Shown here in pieces: positions 7,520-16,392 of a stretch of DNA of 64,000 nt (within the stretch, counting starts at the first letter, position 1; every line of letters begins with the position of its first letter). The stretch is taken from assembly GCF_900100955.1 (NCBI RefSeq), contig NZ_FNCC01000012.1:186001-250000 (forward strand), read 5' to 3'. The position numbers were made by a program, and so were the translations under genes. The notes beneath the pieces were generated by a model that searched no databases, was not told where the DNA came from, and was given only the letters and a program-made list of their open reading frames with translations. The stretch is from Lentzea fradiae (lineage in GTDB: Bacteria > Actinomycetota > Actinomycetes > Mycobacteriales > Pseudonocardiaceae).

Positions 7520-10060
7520 ATGAGCATCTCTCTCGTGCACGCCGATCCGGACTTCTACGCCCCGCTCAGCCGTTCCTCCCGCCGCGGCACCGAGTTCACG
7601 GCGTCGGACATGCCGGCGGACTGGAGCGAGCACCACCAGGACGTGTGGACGGCCTGGTACCCACCGCACAAGCTGGGCGGGGTCACCGACGGCTGGAAGA
7701 TCCACCTGTCGGCCCGCGCCGACCGCGCCCAGCACGTGCTGGACGTCGCCGCGCCGATCTTCGTGGCGCACGGCGTGGGGTTCAAGCACCTCAGCTGCTC
7801 GCTGTACTTCGTGGTCACGCACCACAAGCACGCCGAACGCAGCCAGTCGGGCAAGTTCTGCGCCGCCTACCCGCCGGACACCGCGACCGCCGAGGCGCTC
7901 ATGCGCGACCTCGCCGCCGCATTCGCCGGTGAGGAAGGGCCGTTCGTGCTCAGCGACCGCCGCTTCGGCGACTCGCGGGTCGTGCACTACCGCTACGGCG
8001 CGTTCGTCGCCCGGCGCAGGCTCACCCCGCAGGGCTGGCACGAGCTGCTGGTGCTCGACGCGGCCGGCCAGAGCGTTCCGGACGTGCGCGGCACGAAGTT
8101 CAGCACGCCCTCGGGCATCACGGACCCGTTCGTCGAGTCCTCTGTGGACGCACCGGCTCGTGCCGGAGCGCCGGAGTTCAGCGGAGTGCGGTTCGAGAAG
8201 GCGTTGCGCCACAGCAACGGCGGGGGTGCCTACCGCGGCACCGACGTCGAGACCGGGCGCACGGTGTTCATCAAGGAGAGCCGGGGCCACCACGGCCTGG
8301 TGAGCCCCACCAGTGCGAGCCAGGACCGGCTGCGCAACGAGTACGAGGTGCTGCGGGAGCTGCACCGCAACGGTTCCGGCTTCGCCCCCGAACCGGTGCG
8401 GTACTTCCGCCACCTGGAGAACGAGTTCCTGGTCACCGAGTTCGTCCAGGGCCGCTCGCTGCGCTCGTGGTGGGTCGAGCACAACCCGATCATCTGGTCC
8501 ACCGCCACCGACGCGGACTTCCGCGCCTACTACGCGCGTGCCGTGAGGATCGTGGACGAGCTGACCGCGCTGCTGGAACGGTTGCACGGCTTCGGTTACG
8601 CGTTCATCGACCTGAGCCCGGACAACGTGCTCGTGGACGAGGACGACCGGATCCGGCTCATCGACTTCGAGACGGCCGCCCGCCTGGACGGACCGCTGAC
8701 GCCGATCGGCACCCCGGGGTTCTTTCCCGCCGACCCGCTGGCGTTCGCCGACGACCCGGTGCGCTACGACGACTACGCGCTCTCCTCGATCGCGCTGGCG
8801 TTGATCGCGCCCATCAACACGACGGCCGACCTGAACCACGGCGTGCTCGCGCACTTCAAGGCGCAGCTCGACCCGAACGGCCTGGTGCCGCGACGGTTGT
8901 GGGAGCTGGCGACGAAGGTGCGCGGCGAGGTTGCCCCCGTGCCGACTCCCGGCGAGGTCGCCGCGGACCCGGCCGGTGCGCTGGAAGCGTTGCGGGACGG
9001 CCTGATCGCCGGTCTGCGCGACACCGGCCACCCGGACGGCGTAGTGCCGCTGGGCCCCCGCTCGTACGCCACGAACAAGCTCGGCTTCGGCCACGGCCTG
9101 GCCGGTGTCGTGCACGCCCTGCACGTGGCCGGCGCACCGTCGGAGGAGCTGCTGGACCGGCTCCGCACCCGCGCCCTCGCGGAAGCGGACGACCTGCCAC
9201 CGGGACTCGTCGCGGGCCAGGCCGGGATCGCGAGGGTGCTCGCGGAGCACGGCGACATCGCCGCCGCACAGGAACTCCTGGCACGGGCGGACGAACACCC
9301 GTTGCTGCACGGCTCGGCGACCCTCGGTTTCGGGTCCGCCGGCGTCGGCCTCGCCCACCTCGCGCTGTACCGGCACACCGGCGACAGCGCGCACCTGGAC
9401 CAGGCCGTCCGGCACGCCGGGCAGATCCCGCACGGCGAGGAGCTGACGCAGCGCCTCGGCTGGAACAACGCCGTCGGCCTGGTCGACGGACGGGCTGGGC
9501 TCGCGTTGTTCCTCCACGAGCTCGGTCTGCTGAGCGAGGACCACCTCGCCAGGGGACTCGGCCTGCTGGTCGCGGAGCTGGACCGCGCCGAGCTGTCCGA
9601 AGGCGGGCTGCTGTTCCCCGTCTCGGACCGCGACCGCCGCCAGATGCCGTACCTCAGCACGGGAACGGCCGGTGTGCTGATGGTGGCGAGCCGCTACCTG
9701 GCCACCACGGGCGACGACCGCGTCGCCGCCGTGATCCCGGGGTTGTTGACCGGCCTGAACTGTTCCTTCACGCACTACGGCGGCCTGTTCGACGGCATGG
9801 CGGGGCTGAGCCTCGCCCTGCACGACCACGGCCGCAGGCACGGCGACCAGGAGAGCCTGGACCGTGCGAAGACGTTGGCACAGCGGCTTTTCCTCTACGC
9901 CGTGCCCCACCGGACCGGGACGTACGTGCCCGGCGAGCACGCCCTGCGCCTGAGCGGAGACCTGTGGTTCGGGTCCGCCGGGGTGCTGACGACGCTCGCC
10001 GCGGTGCTCGGCGACCACCCGGACCGCCTGTTCGCCCCCGGCCACCCGGCCGGGCGGTAG
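7520..10060 (+). CDS. lanKC: Class III lanthionine synthetase (LanKC)
   Basis: An 846-residue three-domain enzyme. Residues 1 to about 200 form the lyase-like N-terminal domain. The kinase domain follows, with the ATP lysine in VFIKES and the catalytic loop FIDLSPDNVL plus the RLIDFE metal motif near 370-390. The rest is a LanC-like cyclase with the repeated GHGLAGV, GLVAGQAGI, GLVDGRAGL and FDGMAGL helices. The cyclase lacks the Cys/Cys-His zinc ligands, so this is class III rather than class IV. It phosphorylates Ser/Thr of the precursor, eliminates phosphate and cyclises. Two precursor genes follow directly. Confidence 0.93.
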   Translation: MSISLVHADPDFYAPLSRSSRRGTEFTASDMPADWSEHHQDVWTAWYPPHKLGGVTDGWKIHLSARADRAQHVLDVAAPIFVAHGVGFKHLSCSLYFVVTHHKHAERSQSGKFCAAYPPDTATAEALMRDLAAAFAGEEGPFVLSDRRFGDSRVVHYRYGAFVARRRLTPQGWHELLVLDAAGQSVPDVRGTKFSTPSGITDPFVESSVDAPARAGAPEFSGVRFEKALRHSNGGGAYRGTDVETGRTVFIKESRGHHGLVSPTSASQDRLRNEYEVLRELHRNGSGFAPEPVRYFRHLENEFLVTEFVQGRSLRSWWVEHNPIIWSTATDADFRAYYARAVRIVDELTALLERLHGFGYAFIDLSPDNVLVDEDDRIRLIDFETAARLDGPLTPIGTPGFFPADPLAFADDPVRYDDYALSSIALALIAPINTTADLNHGVLAHFKAQLDPNGLVPRRLWELATKVRGEVAPVPTPGEVAADPAGALEALRDGLIAGLRDTGHPDGVVPLGPRSYATNKLGFGHGLAGVVHALHVAGAPSEELLDRLRTRALAEADDLPPGLVAGQAGIARVLAEHGDIAAAQELLARADEHPLLHGSATLGFGSAGVGLAHLALYRHTGDSAHLDQAVRHAGQIPHGEELTQRLGWNNAVGLVDGRAGLALFLHELGLLSEDHLARGLGLLVAELDRAELSEGGLLFPVSDRDRRQMPYLSTGTAGVLMVASRYLATTGDDRVAAVIPGLLTGLNCSFTHYGGLFDGMAGLSLALHDHGRRHGDQESLDRAKTLAQRLFLYAVPHRTGTYVPGEHALRLSGDLWFGSAGVLTTLAAVLGDHPDRLFAPGHPAGR

Positions 10061-10080
10061 CACGAGAGAAGGAGAACACC

Positions 10081-10197
10081 ATGTCGGACATCAACGAGCT
10101 CCAGAACCTCGCCGACGACGAGTCCTCGGAGCCGGGCTTCACCGAGCACGGCAGCGTCGTCGCCCCCGACAAGAGCACCGCCAGCATCGTCTGCTGA
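10081..10197 (+). CDS. lanA: Class III lanthipeptide precursor LanA1
   Basis: A 38-residue precursor 20 bases after lanKC, with GAGAAGGAGAA before ATG 10081. The leader contains INELQNLADDE, matching the conserved helical LxxLQ-type motif recognised by LanKC enzymes. The core is short and ends KSTASIVC, giving one Ser-X2-Ser-X2-Cys motif at residues 32-38. Classical labionin motifs have three or more residues before Cys, so ring size here would be unusual. A second, near-identical precursor follows. Confidence 0.9.
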   Translation: MSDINELQNLADDESSEPGFTEHGSVVAPDKSTASIVC

Positions 10198-10258
10198 TCT
10201 GGCTCCACCTGCTCTTCCCCCAGCACACCAAGCGTTTCTGACACCGAAGGAGACAGCC

Positions 10259-10375
10259 ATGTCTGACATCAACGAGCTCCAGAACCTCGCCGACGACGAG
10301 TCCGCGGAGCCGGGCTTCGACCGTGAGCTCGGCGTCGTCGCGCCGGGCAAGAGCACCGCCAGCATCGTCTGCTGA
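10259..10375 (+). CDS. lanA: Class III lanthipeptide precursor LanA2
   Basis: A 38-residue paralogue of the preceding precursor with its own AAGGAGA site. Leader residues 1-15 and the core STASIVC are identical. Differences are confined to residue 16, a block at 21-25 (TEHGS becomes DRELG) and residue 30 (Asp to Gly), that is, the leader/core junction. Both peptides would therefore give the same C-terminal ring but a different N-terminal tail after processing. Confidence 0.9.
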   Translation: MSDINELQNLADDESAEPGFDRELGVVAPGKSTASIVC

Positions 10376-10397
10376 TCTGGTCTTCACGCAACGCCGC

Positions 10398-10432
10398 GGG
10401 GCGGGAGCGGGATTTCCCCGCTCTCCGCCCCG
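10398..10432 (+). terminator. Stem-loop after the lanA genes
   Basis: GGGGCGG-GAGCGGG pairs with CCCGCT-CTCCGCCCC across a short loop, followed a few bases later by a run of five T. It probably attenuates read-through from the abundant precursor message into the exporter gene. Confidence 0.7.
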
Positions 10433-10480
10433 ATGCCTTTTTCCCCGCGAGAACTCTTCTGCACCGCAGGAGGAACGCCC

Positions 10481-11722
10481 GTGAACCGCGATTTCCGCTA
10501 CTACTGGTCGGCCGAGGTCAGCACGACGTTCGGGGCGACCTTCACCTCGATGGCGATCGCCACGCTCGGGGTCATCGCGTTCAACGCGAGCCCGAGCGAG
10601 CTCGGCTTCGTCAGCGCGGCCGCGGTGCTGCCCGCCTGCGTGTTCGGCCTGCTGGCCGGCGTCATCGGTGACCGCCTGCGCAGACCGCGCCGGGTGCTGA
10701 TCGGCTGCAACGCCGCTGGTGCGGCACTGGTGCTGTTCGTCGCGCTCGGCATCGGGACCGGCGTGGCGACGATCTGGTGGCTCGCCGCGCTGTGCTTCGT
10801 GCTCGGCTGCGTCGCGACCGTCGTCGAGACCGTCTACTTCACCCACCTGCGCAGCCTCGTGCCGCCCGACCAGCTGACGGCGGGCAGGGCCCGGTTGCAG
10901 ACGGGTGAGTACGGCGCCCGCACCGCGGGCCAGGCGCTGGCGGGTGTCCTGATCGCCACGCTGGGCGGCGCCGTCGCGCTGGTGATCGACGCGATGACCT
11001 ATCTCGTCAGCCTCGTGCTGCTGACCCGCATCACCGCCCCCGACCAGGGCGCGCCGCGTGAGGACGAGACTCCGGGCTCGTTCCGGCAGGAGATCGGCGA
11101 AGGCTTCCGCCAAGTCGCGAAGTACCCGTTCCTGCGCACGTTCGGCGTGTTCACGGCGGTGCGGTCGATGAGCATCGGCGCGCTGTCCACCGTCGCGGCG
11201 CCGTTCCTACTGCGTGAGCTGTCGGTGCCGCTCAGCCTGTACGGCGCGCTGTTCGCGGTCAGCGGCCTGGCCGGGCTCACCGGGTCGCTCGCCGCGGGAC
11301 GGCTGGCCGAGCGGATGAGCCTGAACTCCCTGGCCGTGCTGGGCAGCGCGGGCACCGTCGCCGCCGCGTTCGTGCTCCCGTCGGCCGGCGGCCCGCTGCC
11401 GGTCGCCATCGCGATCGCCGTGCTGGGCCTCGCGTTGCCGACGGTGTTCGGCGCGATCGCCAACGTCGGCCTGAGCGGCGCGCTGACCGAACTGGTGCCG
11501 GAGAACGCGCTCGGCCGTGCCATCGCGAGCCTGCGCACGGTCGCCACGATGGCGCAGATCCTCGGCGCTCTCGGCGGCGGCCTGATCGCCGACGCGATCG
11601 GTCTGCGGCCGACGGTGTGGGCGTGCGCCGGGCTCGCGCTCGTGGGCTGCGTGCCCCTGGTGCGGGCGGTCGTGGTCAGCCGCAAGCCGGAGCCCGCCGA
11701 GGAACCGGCGGTGCTCGTATGA
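10481..11722 (+). CDS. MFS exporter of the lanthipeptide locus
   Basis: A 413-residue, 12-helix major facilitator protein of the EntS/MFS_3 type. The cytoplasmic loop between helices 2 and 3 has the family motif (GVIGDRLRRPRRVL). The GTG 10481 start is chosen for GCAGGAGGA seven bases upstream. Its place directly behind the precursors, instead of an ABC exporter, suggests it exports the mature peptide or confers self-protection. Substrate is inference. It overlaps the next gene by four bases. Confidence 0.85.
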   Translation: MNRDFRYYWSAEVSTTFGATFTSMAIATLGVIAFNASPSELGFVSAAAVLPACVFGLLAGVIGDRLRRPRRVLIGCNAAGAALVLFVALGIGTGVATIWWLAALCFVLGCVATVVETVYFTHLRSLVPPDQLTAGRARLQTGEYGARTAGQALAGVLIATLGGAVALVIDAMTYLVSLVLLTRITAPDQGAPREDETPGSFRQEIGEGFRQVAKYPFLRTFGVFTAVRSMSIGALSTVAAPFLLRELSVPLSLYGALFAVSGLAGLTGSLAAGRLAERMSLNSLAVLGSAGTVAAAFVLPSAGGPLPVAIAIAVLGLALPTVFGAIANVGLSGALTELVPENALGRAIASLRTVATMAQILGALGGGLIADAIGLRPTVWACAGLALVGCVPLVRAVVVSRKPEPAEEPAVLV

Positions 11723-13392
11723 CCGCCGTGCTGGCCATCATCGGCGCGGGGCCGCGCGGCACCGGCCTGCTGGAACGCCTGTCCGCCAACGCCGACCTGC
11801 TGCCCTCCGGGTTCGAGGTCCACGTGATCGACCCGCACCCGGCGGGAGCGGGCCGGGTGTGGCGGCCGGACCAGTCACCGTTGCTGCTGATGAACTCCCG
11901 CGCGTCCGACGTCACGATGTTCACCGACGCGAGCGTGCGCTGCGCCGGCCCGATCACGCCGGGACCGACGCTCGCCGAGTGGGCCGGGCTGGACGGCAAC
12001 GCCTTCCCCACACGTCGGCAAGGCGGGGAGTACCTGCGCTGGTGCTTCGACCGCGCGGTAGGTGCTTTCCCCCGCGATGTCCGGGTCGTCGTGCACCGGA
12101 CGAGCGCCGTCGACCTGTCCGGCGACACCGTCACGCTGGCCGACGGCTCGCGCGTGGTCGCCGATCTCGTCGTGATGGCACAGGGGAACGTCGGCGGACA
12201 CCGCACCGAGGACCAGCTCGCGCACGAGGAGTTCGCCACGCGGATCGGCGGCACGTACCTCGGCCCGTCCTGTCCCGGCGACGAGGACCTGGACGTGCTG
12301 CCCGCGGGCGAACCCGTGCTGGTGTCCGGGCTGGGCCTGGCGTTCGTGGACCTCGTGGTGCTGCTCACCGAAGGCCGCGGCGGCCGGTTCACGCGCGAGG
12401 ACGGCGTCCTGACCTACCACCCGAGCGGCCGGGAACCGGTGCTGCACGCGGGATCGCGCCGTGGCGTGCCGTACCTGCCCAAGCCGTTGCTGCCCCCGTT
12501 GAGCGACCCGTCACCCCGCTTCTTCACCCCCGACGCCGTCGCCGAGGCCACGACGCCGGGTCAGCTGGTCGGCACCGCGTGCCGGGAGATGGTGTGGGCG
12601 CACTACCGCGAGCTGTTCAGCGCGCACCGCGACCGCACCCGCATGGCGTGGCACGACTTCGCCGCGGGGTTCGCCGCCGTCCCGGTGACCGACCCCGCTT
12701 TGGGAGACCTGGTCGCCCAGGCGGTCCCGCGGGAAGACGACCGCGCCGACCTGAGCTTCCTGCGTTCCCCGCTGAACGGCCGGTTCGACAGCCAGGCGGA
12801 GCTGGGCACGTGGATGCGCGACCACATCAACCGCACCGTGGCCCGCGCGACCAGTCCCCGGCACAGCGCGCACGCGGCCGTGCTGCACGGCCTGCTGGCC
12901 GTCAGCGAGGTGATGGAACAGGCACCGCCGAGCCCGGTGACCGCCCGGACCGCCGCGGTCCTGTCGAGCTTCGCCTCCTACGTGGGCTCCGGTCCTCCCC
13001 CGCACCGGTTGGAGGAGCTCCAAGCCCTCTCCCGCGCGGGGGTGCTGCACTTCCTGGGCGCCGAACTGCGCGTCGAACGCACCGCGGACGTTTTCAGCGC
13101 CCGCACGGCGTCGCTACCGGCTCCGGTGACCGCACGCCACTTCGTCGAGGCGCGCCTGCCCGACCCCGACGCGCGCGCCCACCCGTTGCTCAAGCCTCTC
13201 ACCAGAGAACAGACCCGCGTGCCCGTTGATCCGGACACGTTCGAGGTCCTCGGGCACCCGCGTCGGCTCGCGATGGGCCTCTTCGCGGGCGGCGGGGCGC
13301 TGGGCGCGTTCTCCCGGCCGTGCCGCGACGCGCCGTTCTTCCACCAGAACGACCGGACGGCGCGCCGCATCCTCACAGCCCTGGGCTCCTGA
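11719..13392 (+). CDS. FAD/NAD(P)-binding oxidoreductase-like protein
   Basis: A 557-residue protein with an N-terminal dinucleotide-binding motif (IIGAGPRGTG, residues 7-16) and a second conserved stretch, DLVVMAQGNVGG, near residue 155. This matches the FAD-NAD(P)-binding family PF13454, often found as a tailoring or uncharacterised enzyme in actinomycetes. It is translationally coupled (ATGA) to the MFS exporter, so it belongs to the lanthipeptide unit and may oxidise the peptide or act in an unrelated role. The convergent ABC-F gene begins six bases after its stop. Confidence 0.8.
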   Translation: MTAVLAIIGAGPRGTGLLERLSANADLLPSGFEVHVIDPHPAGAGRVWRPDQSPLLLMNSRASDVTMFTDASVRCAGPITPGPTLAEWAGLDGNAFPTRRQGGEYLRWCFDRAVGAFPRDVRVVVHRTSAVDLSGDTVTLADGSRVVADLVVMAQGNVGGHRTEDQLAHEEFATRIGGTYLGPSCPGDEDLDVLPAGEPVLVSGLGLAFVDLVVLLTEGRGGRFTREDGVLTYHPSGREPVLHAGSRRGVPYLPKPLLPPLSDPSPRFFTPDAVAEATTPGQLVGTACREMVWAHYRELFSAHRDRTRMAWHDFAAGFAAVPVTDPALGDLVAQAVPREDDRADLSFLRSPLNGRFDSQAELGTWMRDHINRTVARATSPRHSAHAAVLHGLLAVSEVMEQAPPSPVTARTAAVLSSFASYVGSGPPPHRLEELQALSRAGVLHFLGAELRVERTADVFSARTASLPAPVTARHFVEARLPDPDARAHPLLKPLTREQTRVPVDPDTFEVLGHPRRLAMGLFAGGGALGAFSRPCRDAPFFHQNDRTARRILTALGS

Positions 13393-13398
13393 CCGCGT

Positions 13399-14994
13399 TC
13401 AGGTCCACACCGGTTCGTCCACTTCGGACACGTGGCCGTCAGCGCGGAAGTGCAGGAAGCGGTCGAACGACTTGGCGAACCAGCGGTCGTGCGTGACGGC
13501 GACGACCGTGCCCTCGAAGTCGTTCAGCGCGTTCTGCAGCGCCTCCGCCGAGGCGAGGTCGAGGTTGTCGGTGGGCTCGTCGAGCAGCAGCAGCGTCGAC
13601 CCGGACAGCTCCAGCAGCAGGATCTGGAACCGCGCCTGCTGGCCGCCCGACAGGTTCTCGAACCGCTGGTCACCGGCCTTGTCGAGGCCGTAGCGGCTGA
13701 GCACGGACATCGCGGCGCCCCGGTCACGACCGGCGCGCTGGCCCTCGCCGTGCCAGAGGATGTCGACGAGCGTGCGGCCAAGCCACTCCGGGTGCTCGTG
13801 CGTCTGCGCGAACAAACCCGGCACTACGCGCGCGCCGAGCTTCCACGCGCCCGTGGTGCGGACGTCGTCGCCGCCGAGCAGGCGCAGGAAGTGGCTCTTG
13901 CCGGAGCCGTTCGAGCCGAGGACCGCCACCCGGTCGCCGAAGAAGATCTCCTGCGAGAACGGCTTCATCAACCCGGTCAGCTCCAGCTGTTCGCACGTGA
14001 TCGCGCGTACGGCCGTGCGTCCGCCTTTGAGGCGAGGGGTGACCTTCTCGTCCGATGGGATCTCCGGAGGAGGTCCGGCCTCCTCGTACCGCTTCAGCCG
14101 TGCGGCCATCACGCGGTACTTCTGGGCCATCGCCTCGGAGAACTTGCCCTGCTGCTGGAGGGTGTGCACGAGTTCCTTGAGGCGTTCGTGCTCCTCGTTC
14201 CACCGGCGGTGCTCCTCGCGGAGCTTCTCGATGCGTTTGGCGCGGGCGGCGTGCCAGGTGCCGAACGAACCGGCGTGCGTCCACGCGGAGTGCGCCTCGA
14301 CCGTCACGACGTGCGTGGCGGCGGTGGCGAGCAGCTCGCGGTCGTGGCTCACGACGAGCACGGCCTTGTCGGTGGTCCTCAGCCGCTCCTCCAGCCAGCG
14401 CTTGCCGGGAACGTCGAGGTAGTTGTCCGGCTCGTCGAGCAGCAGGACCTGCTCGTGGCCGCGCAGCAGCGTCTCCAGAACCAGCCGTTTCTGCTCGCCG
14501 CCGGAGAGCGTGCGCACCTCGCGGAACCGCGCCCGGTCGTACGGCAGGCCCAGCGCCGCGACCGTGACGGTGTCCCAGAGCACCTCGACGTCGTAGCCGC
14601 CCGCCTCGCCGTAGCTGGTCAGAGCGTTGGCGTAGCGCATCTGGGCGGCTTCGTCGTCGGTGTCCATCAGCGCCAGCTCGGCGTCGTCCAGCTCCTGCGC
14701 GGCGGCCCGCAACGCGGCGGGCGCGACCGACAGCAGGAGGTCGCGCACGAGTGAGTCGTCCCTGACCGAGCCGATGAACTGCGGCATCACCGCCAGCCCG
14801 CCCTGCACGTGCACGCTGCCCTGTTTCGGCGCGAGCTCGCCCGACAGGATGCGCTGCAACGTCGTCTTGCCCACACCGTTCGCGCCGACGAGTGCGACGA
14901 CGGTCCCGCCGCTCACCTTGAACGAGACGTCGCGGAACAGCTCCCTGCCGTCGGGCAGTGCGTACGCGAGGCCGTTCGCCTCCAGATAACCCAC
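13399..14994 (-). CDS. ABC-F family ATPase
   Basis: A 531-residue protein with two ABC domains and no membrane segment: Walker A GANGVGKTT and signature LSGGEQKRL in the first, GSNGSGKS and LSGGQQARF in the second. A charged linker of about 80 residues joins them (the P-site tRNA interaction region). ABC-F proteins act on the ribosome, some protecting it from antibiotics. I place the start at GTG 14994, immediately before YLEANGLAYALPDG; there is no good ribosome binding site, so it may be leaderless. Proximity to the RiPP locus permits but does not prove a self-resistance role. Confidence 0.88.
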   Translation of the reverse strand: MGYLEANGLAYALPDGRELFRDVSFKVSGGTVVALVGANGVGKTTLQRILSGELAPKQGSVHVQGGLAVMPQFIGSVRDDSLVRDLLLSVAPAALRAAAQELDDAELALMDTDDEAAQMRYANALTSYGEAGGYDVEVLWDTVTVAALGLPYDRARFREVRTLSGGEQKRLVLETLLRGHEQVLLLDEPDNYLDVPGKRWLEERLRTTDKAVLVVSHDRELLATAATHVVTVEAHSAWTHAGSFGTWHAARAKRIEKLREEHRRWNEEHERLKELVHTLQQQGKFSEAMAQKYRVMAARLKRYEEAGPPPEIPSDEKVTPRLKGGRTAVRAITCEQLELTGLMKPFSQEIFFGDRVAVLGSNGSGKSHFLRLLGGDDVRTTGAWKLGARVVPGLFAQTHEHPEWLGRTLVDILWHGEGQRAGRDRGAAMSVLSRYGLDKAGDQRFENLSGGQQARFQILLLELSGSTLLLLDEPTDNLDLASAEALQNALNDFEGTVVAVTHDRWFAKSFDRFLHFRADGHVSEVDEPVWT

Positions 14995-15044
14995 GCCCGA
15001 GATCGTCCGTGCACTGCCCGGCCCGGCGCCAGTGAGTTTCGGAG

Positions 15045-15290
15045 CTACTTCAGGCGCAGCGGGTACCTCTTGAACACCAGGACCGCGCCTGTCACCAGCA
15101 GGCACTGGAAGGCGGCGCCGAACGCCCCGATCACCGTCAGCAGCACCGTGAGGCCGCCGAAGACGAGCAGGAGCGAGTAGAGCAGCCACGGCCGCACACC
15201 GCGGCTCAGGGTGCGGGCCAGTCTTGGTTCGTCCGCCAACAGCCGCTGCTCGATCTCTGCGAGGGAGCGACGCTCGGCTTCACTCAGCAT
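15045..15290 (-). CDS. DUF3040 small membrane protein
   Basis: An 81-residue protein with the DUF3040 signature at the N-terminus (MLSEAERRSLAEIEQRLLAD, then RLART), followed by two hydrophobic helices (WLLYSLLLVFGGLTVLLTV and AFQCLLVTGAVLVF) and a basic C-terminus. Typical actinobacterial short membrane protein; function unknown in the family. It precedes the ABC-F gene by 50 bases in the same direction. Confidence 0.85.
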   Translation of the reverse strand: MLSEAERRSLAEIEQRLLADEPRLARTLSRGVRPWLLYSLLLVFGGLTVLLTVIGAFGAAFQCLLVTGAVLVFKRYPLRLK

Positions 15291-15363
15291 GGGTGCCTCC
15301 GGGAGGACGTCGGGACGTCATCATTCCCACTCGTCACCAGTGGATACTCGAACGCCGCCGGAG

Positions 15364-16359
15364 TCAAACCCTGGAGAGTGCGACCAATCGGCTGACAGCG
15401 CGCAGGTACTTCTTCCGGTAGCCGCCGTTGAGCATCTCGCCGGTGAAGAGCTCCGACAGCGGGCGGCCCGACACGGCGACCGGGATGTCGCGGTCGTAGA
15501 GGCGGTCACCGAGAGCGACGAGCCGCAGCCCGACGCTCTGGTCCGGTGCCGGTTTGACGTCCTTGAGGTGCACGGCGGTGACGCCGTCGAGCAGCCTGCC
15601 GTACTTCGACGGGTGGATGCGGGCGAGCGCCTTGCACAGGTCGTCGAAGTCATCGATCGTCGAGCCCTCGGTGCCCGCGGCCCTCTCCTCCAGCTCGGCG
15701 GAGGACATCGGCGGCGGCGCGTCGGGCAGGCCGCGGTGGCGGTAGTCGGGGCCGTCGACGCGCACGACGTCGAACTTCGAGGACATCGACTGGATCTCGC
15801 GCAGGAAGTCGGCGGCGGCGAAGCGGCCCTCGCCGAGCTTGTCCGGCAGCGTGTTCGAGGTGGCCGCGACGAACACGCCCTGGGCGGTCAGCTCCTTGAT
15901 CAGGCGTGTGACGAGCATGGTGTCGCCGGGGTCGTCGAGCTCGAACTCGTCGATGGCGAGCAGCTTGTGGCCGCTGAGCCGCTTGACCGCCTCGGGGAAC
16001 GTCAGCACGCCGACCAGGTTCGTCAGCTCGACGAACGTGCCGTACGCCTTCGGGCCCGGCACGGCGTGCCAGAGGCTCGCCAGCAGGTGGGTCTTGCCGA
16101 CGCCGAAGCCGCCGTCGAGGTAGAGGCCGAGCTTGCCCTCGTCGTCGCCCTTCGAGCCGAACAGCGACCACTTCTTGCCGCGCCGCGTGCTCACCCGTGC
16201 CGCGAACAGGCGGCCGGCCTCGACGGCGGCGGACTGGCTGGGCTCGTCCGGGTTGGGGAGGTAGGAGTCGAAGCTGACGGTGTCGAACCGCGGAGGAGGA
16301 ACCAGGCCCTCGATCAGTTCGTCGGCACCGATCTGGGGGTCCCGGTCGGACAAGCGCAT
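15364..16359 (-). CDS. zapE: Cell division protein ZapE / AFG1-like ATPase
   Basis: A 331-residue AAA-type ATPase. Walker A is GGFGVGKTH near residue 104, Walker B is LLAIDEFEL, and the sensor segment is FVAATSNTLPD. These are the family features of ZapE/AFG1, a peripheral ATPase known to modulate the Z-ring in proteobacteria and mitochondrial protein turnover in yeast. Actinobacterial members are shorter than AFG1 but of this length. The gene stands alone; the divergent RibD-like gene begins 33 bases upstream. Confidence 0.92.
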   Translation of the reverse strand: MRLSDRDPQIGADELIEGLVPPPRFDTVSFDSYLPNPDEPSQSAAVEAGRLFAARVSTRRGKKWSLFGSKGDDEGKLGLYLDGGFGVGKTHLLASLWHAVPGPKAYGTFVELTNLVGVLTFPEAVKRLSGHKLLAIDEFELDDPGDTMLVTRLIKELTAQGVFVAATSNTLPDKLGEGRFAAADFLREIQSMSSKFDVVRVDGPDYRHRGLPDAPPPMSSAELEERAAGTEGSTIDDFDDLCKALARIHPSKYGRLLDGVTAVHLKDVKPAPDQSVGLRLVALGDRLYDRDIPVAVSGRPLSELFTGEMLNGGYRKKYLRAVSRLVALSRV

Positions 16360-16392
16360 GTCCGCAGCCTATCGGCGTGGTGGGATGGGCTC

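Noticed and set aside
7244..10063. A 939-codon open frame on the minus strand opposite lanKC
   Set aside because: It mirrors lanKC codon for codon, has Arg/Val/Gln/His-rich composition with no domain, and is explained by the high GC third positions of the real gene.
13432..14754. Long plus-strand open frame opposite the ABC-F gene
   Set aside because: The minus strand has all ABC motifs; the plus frame has none.
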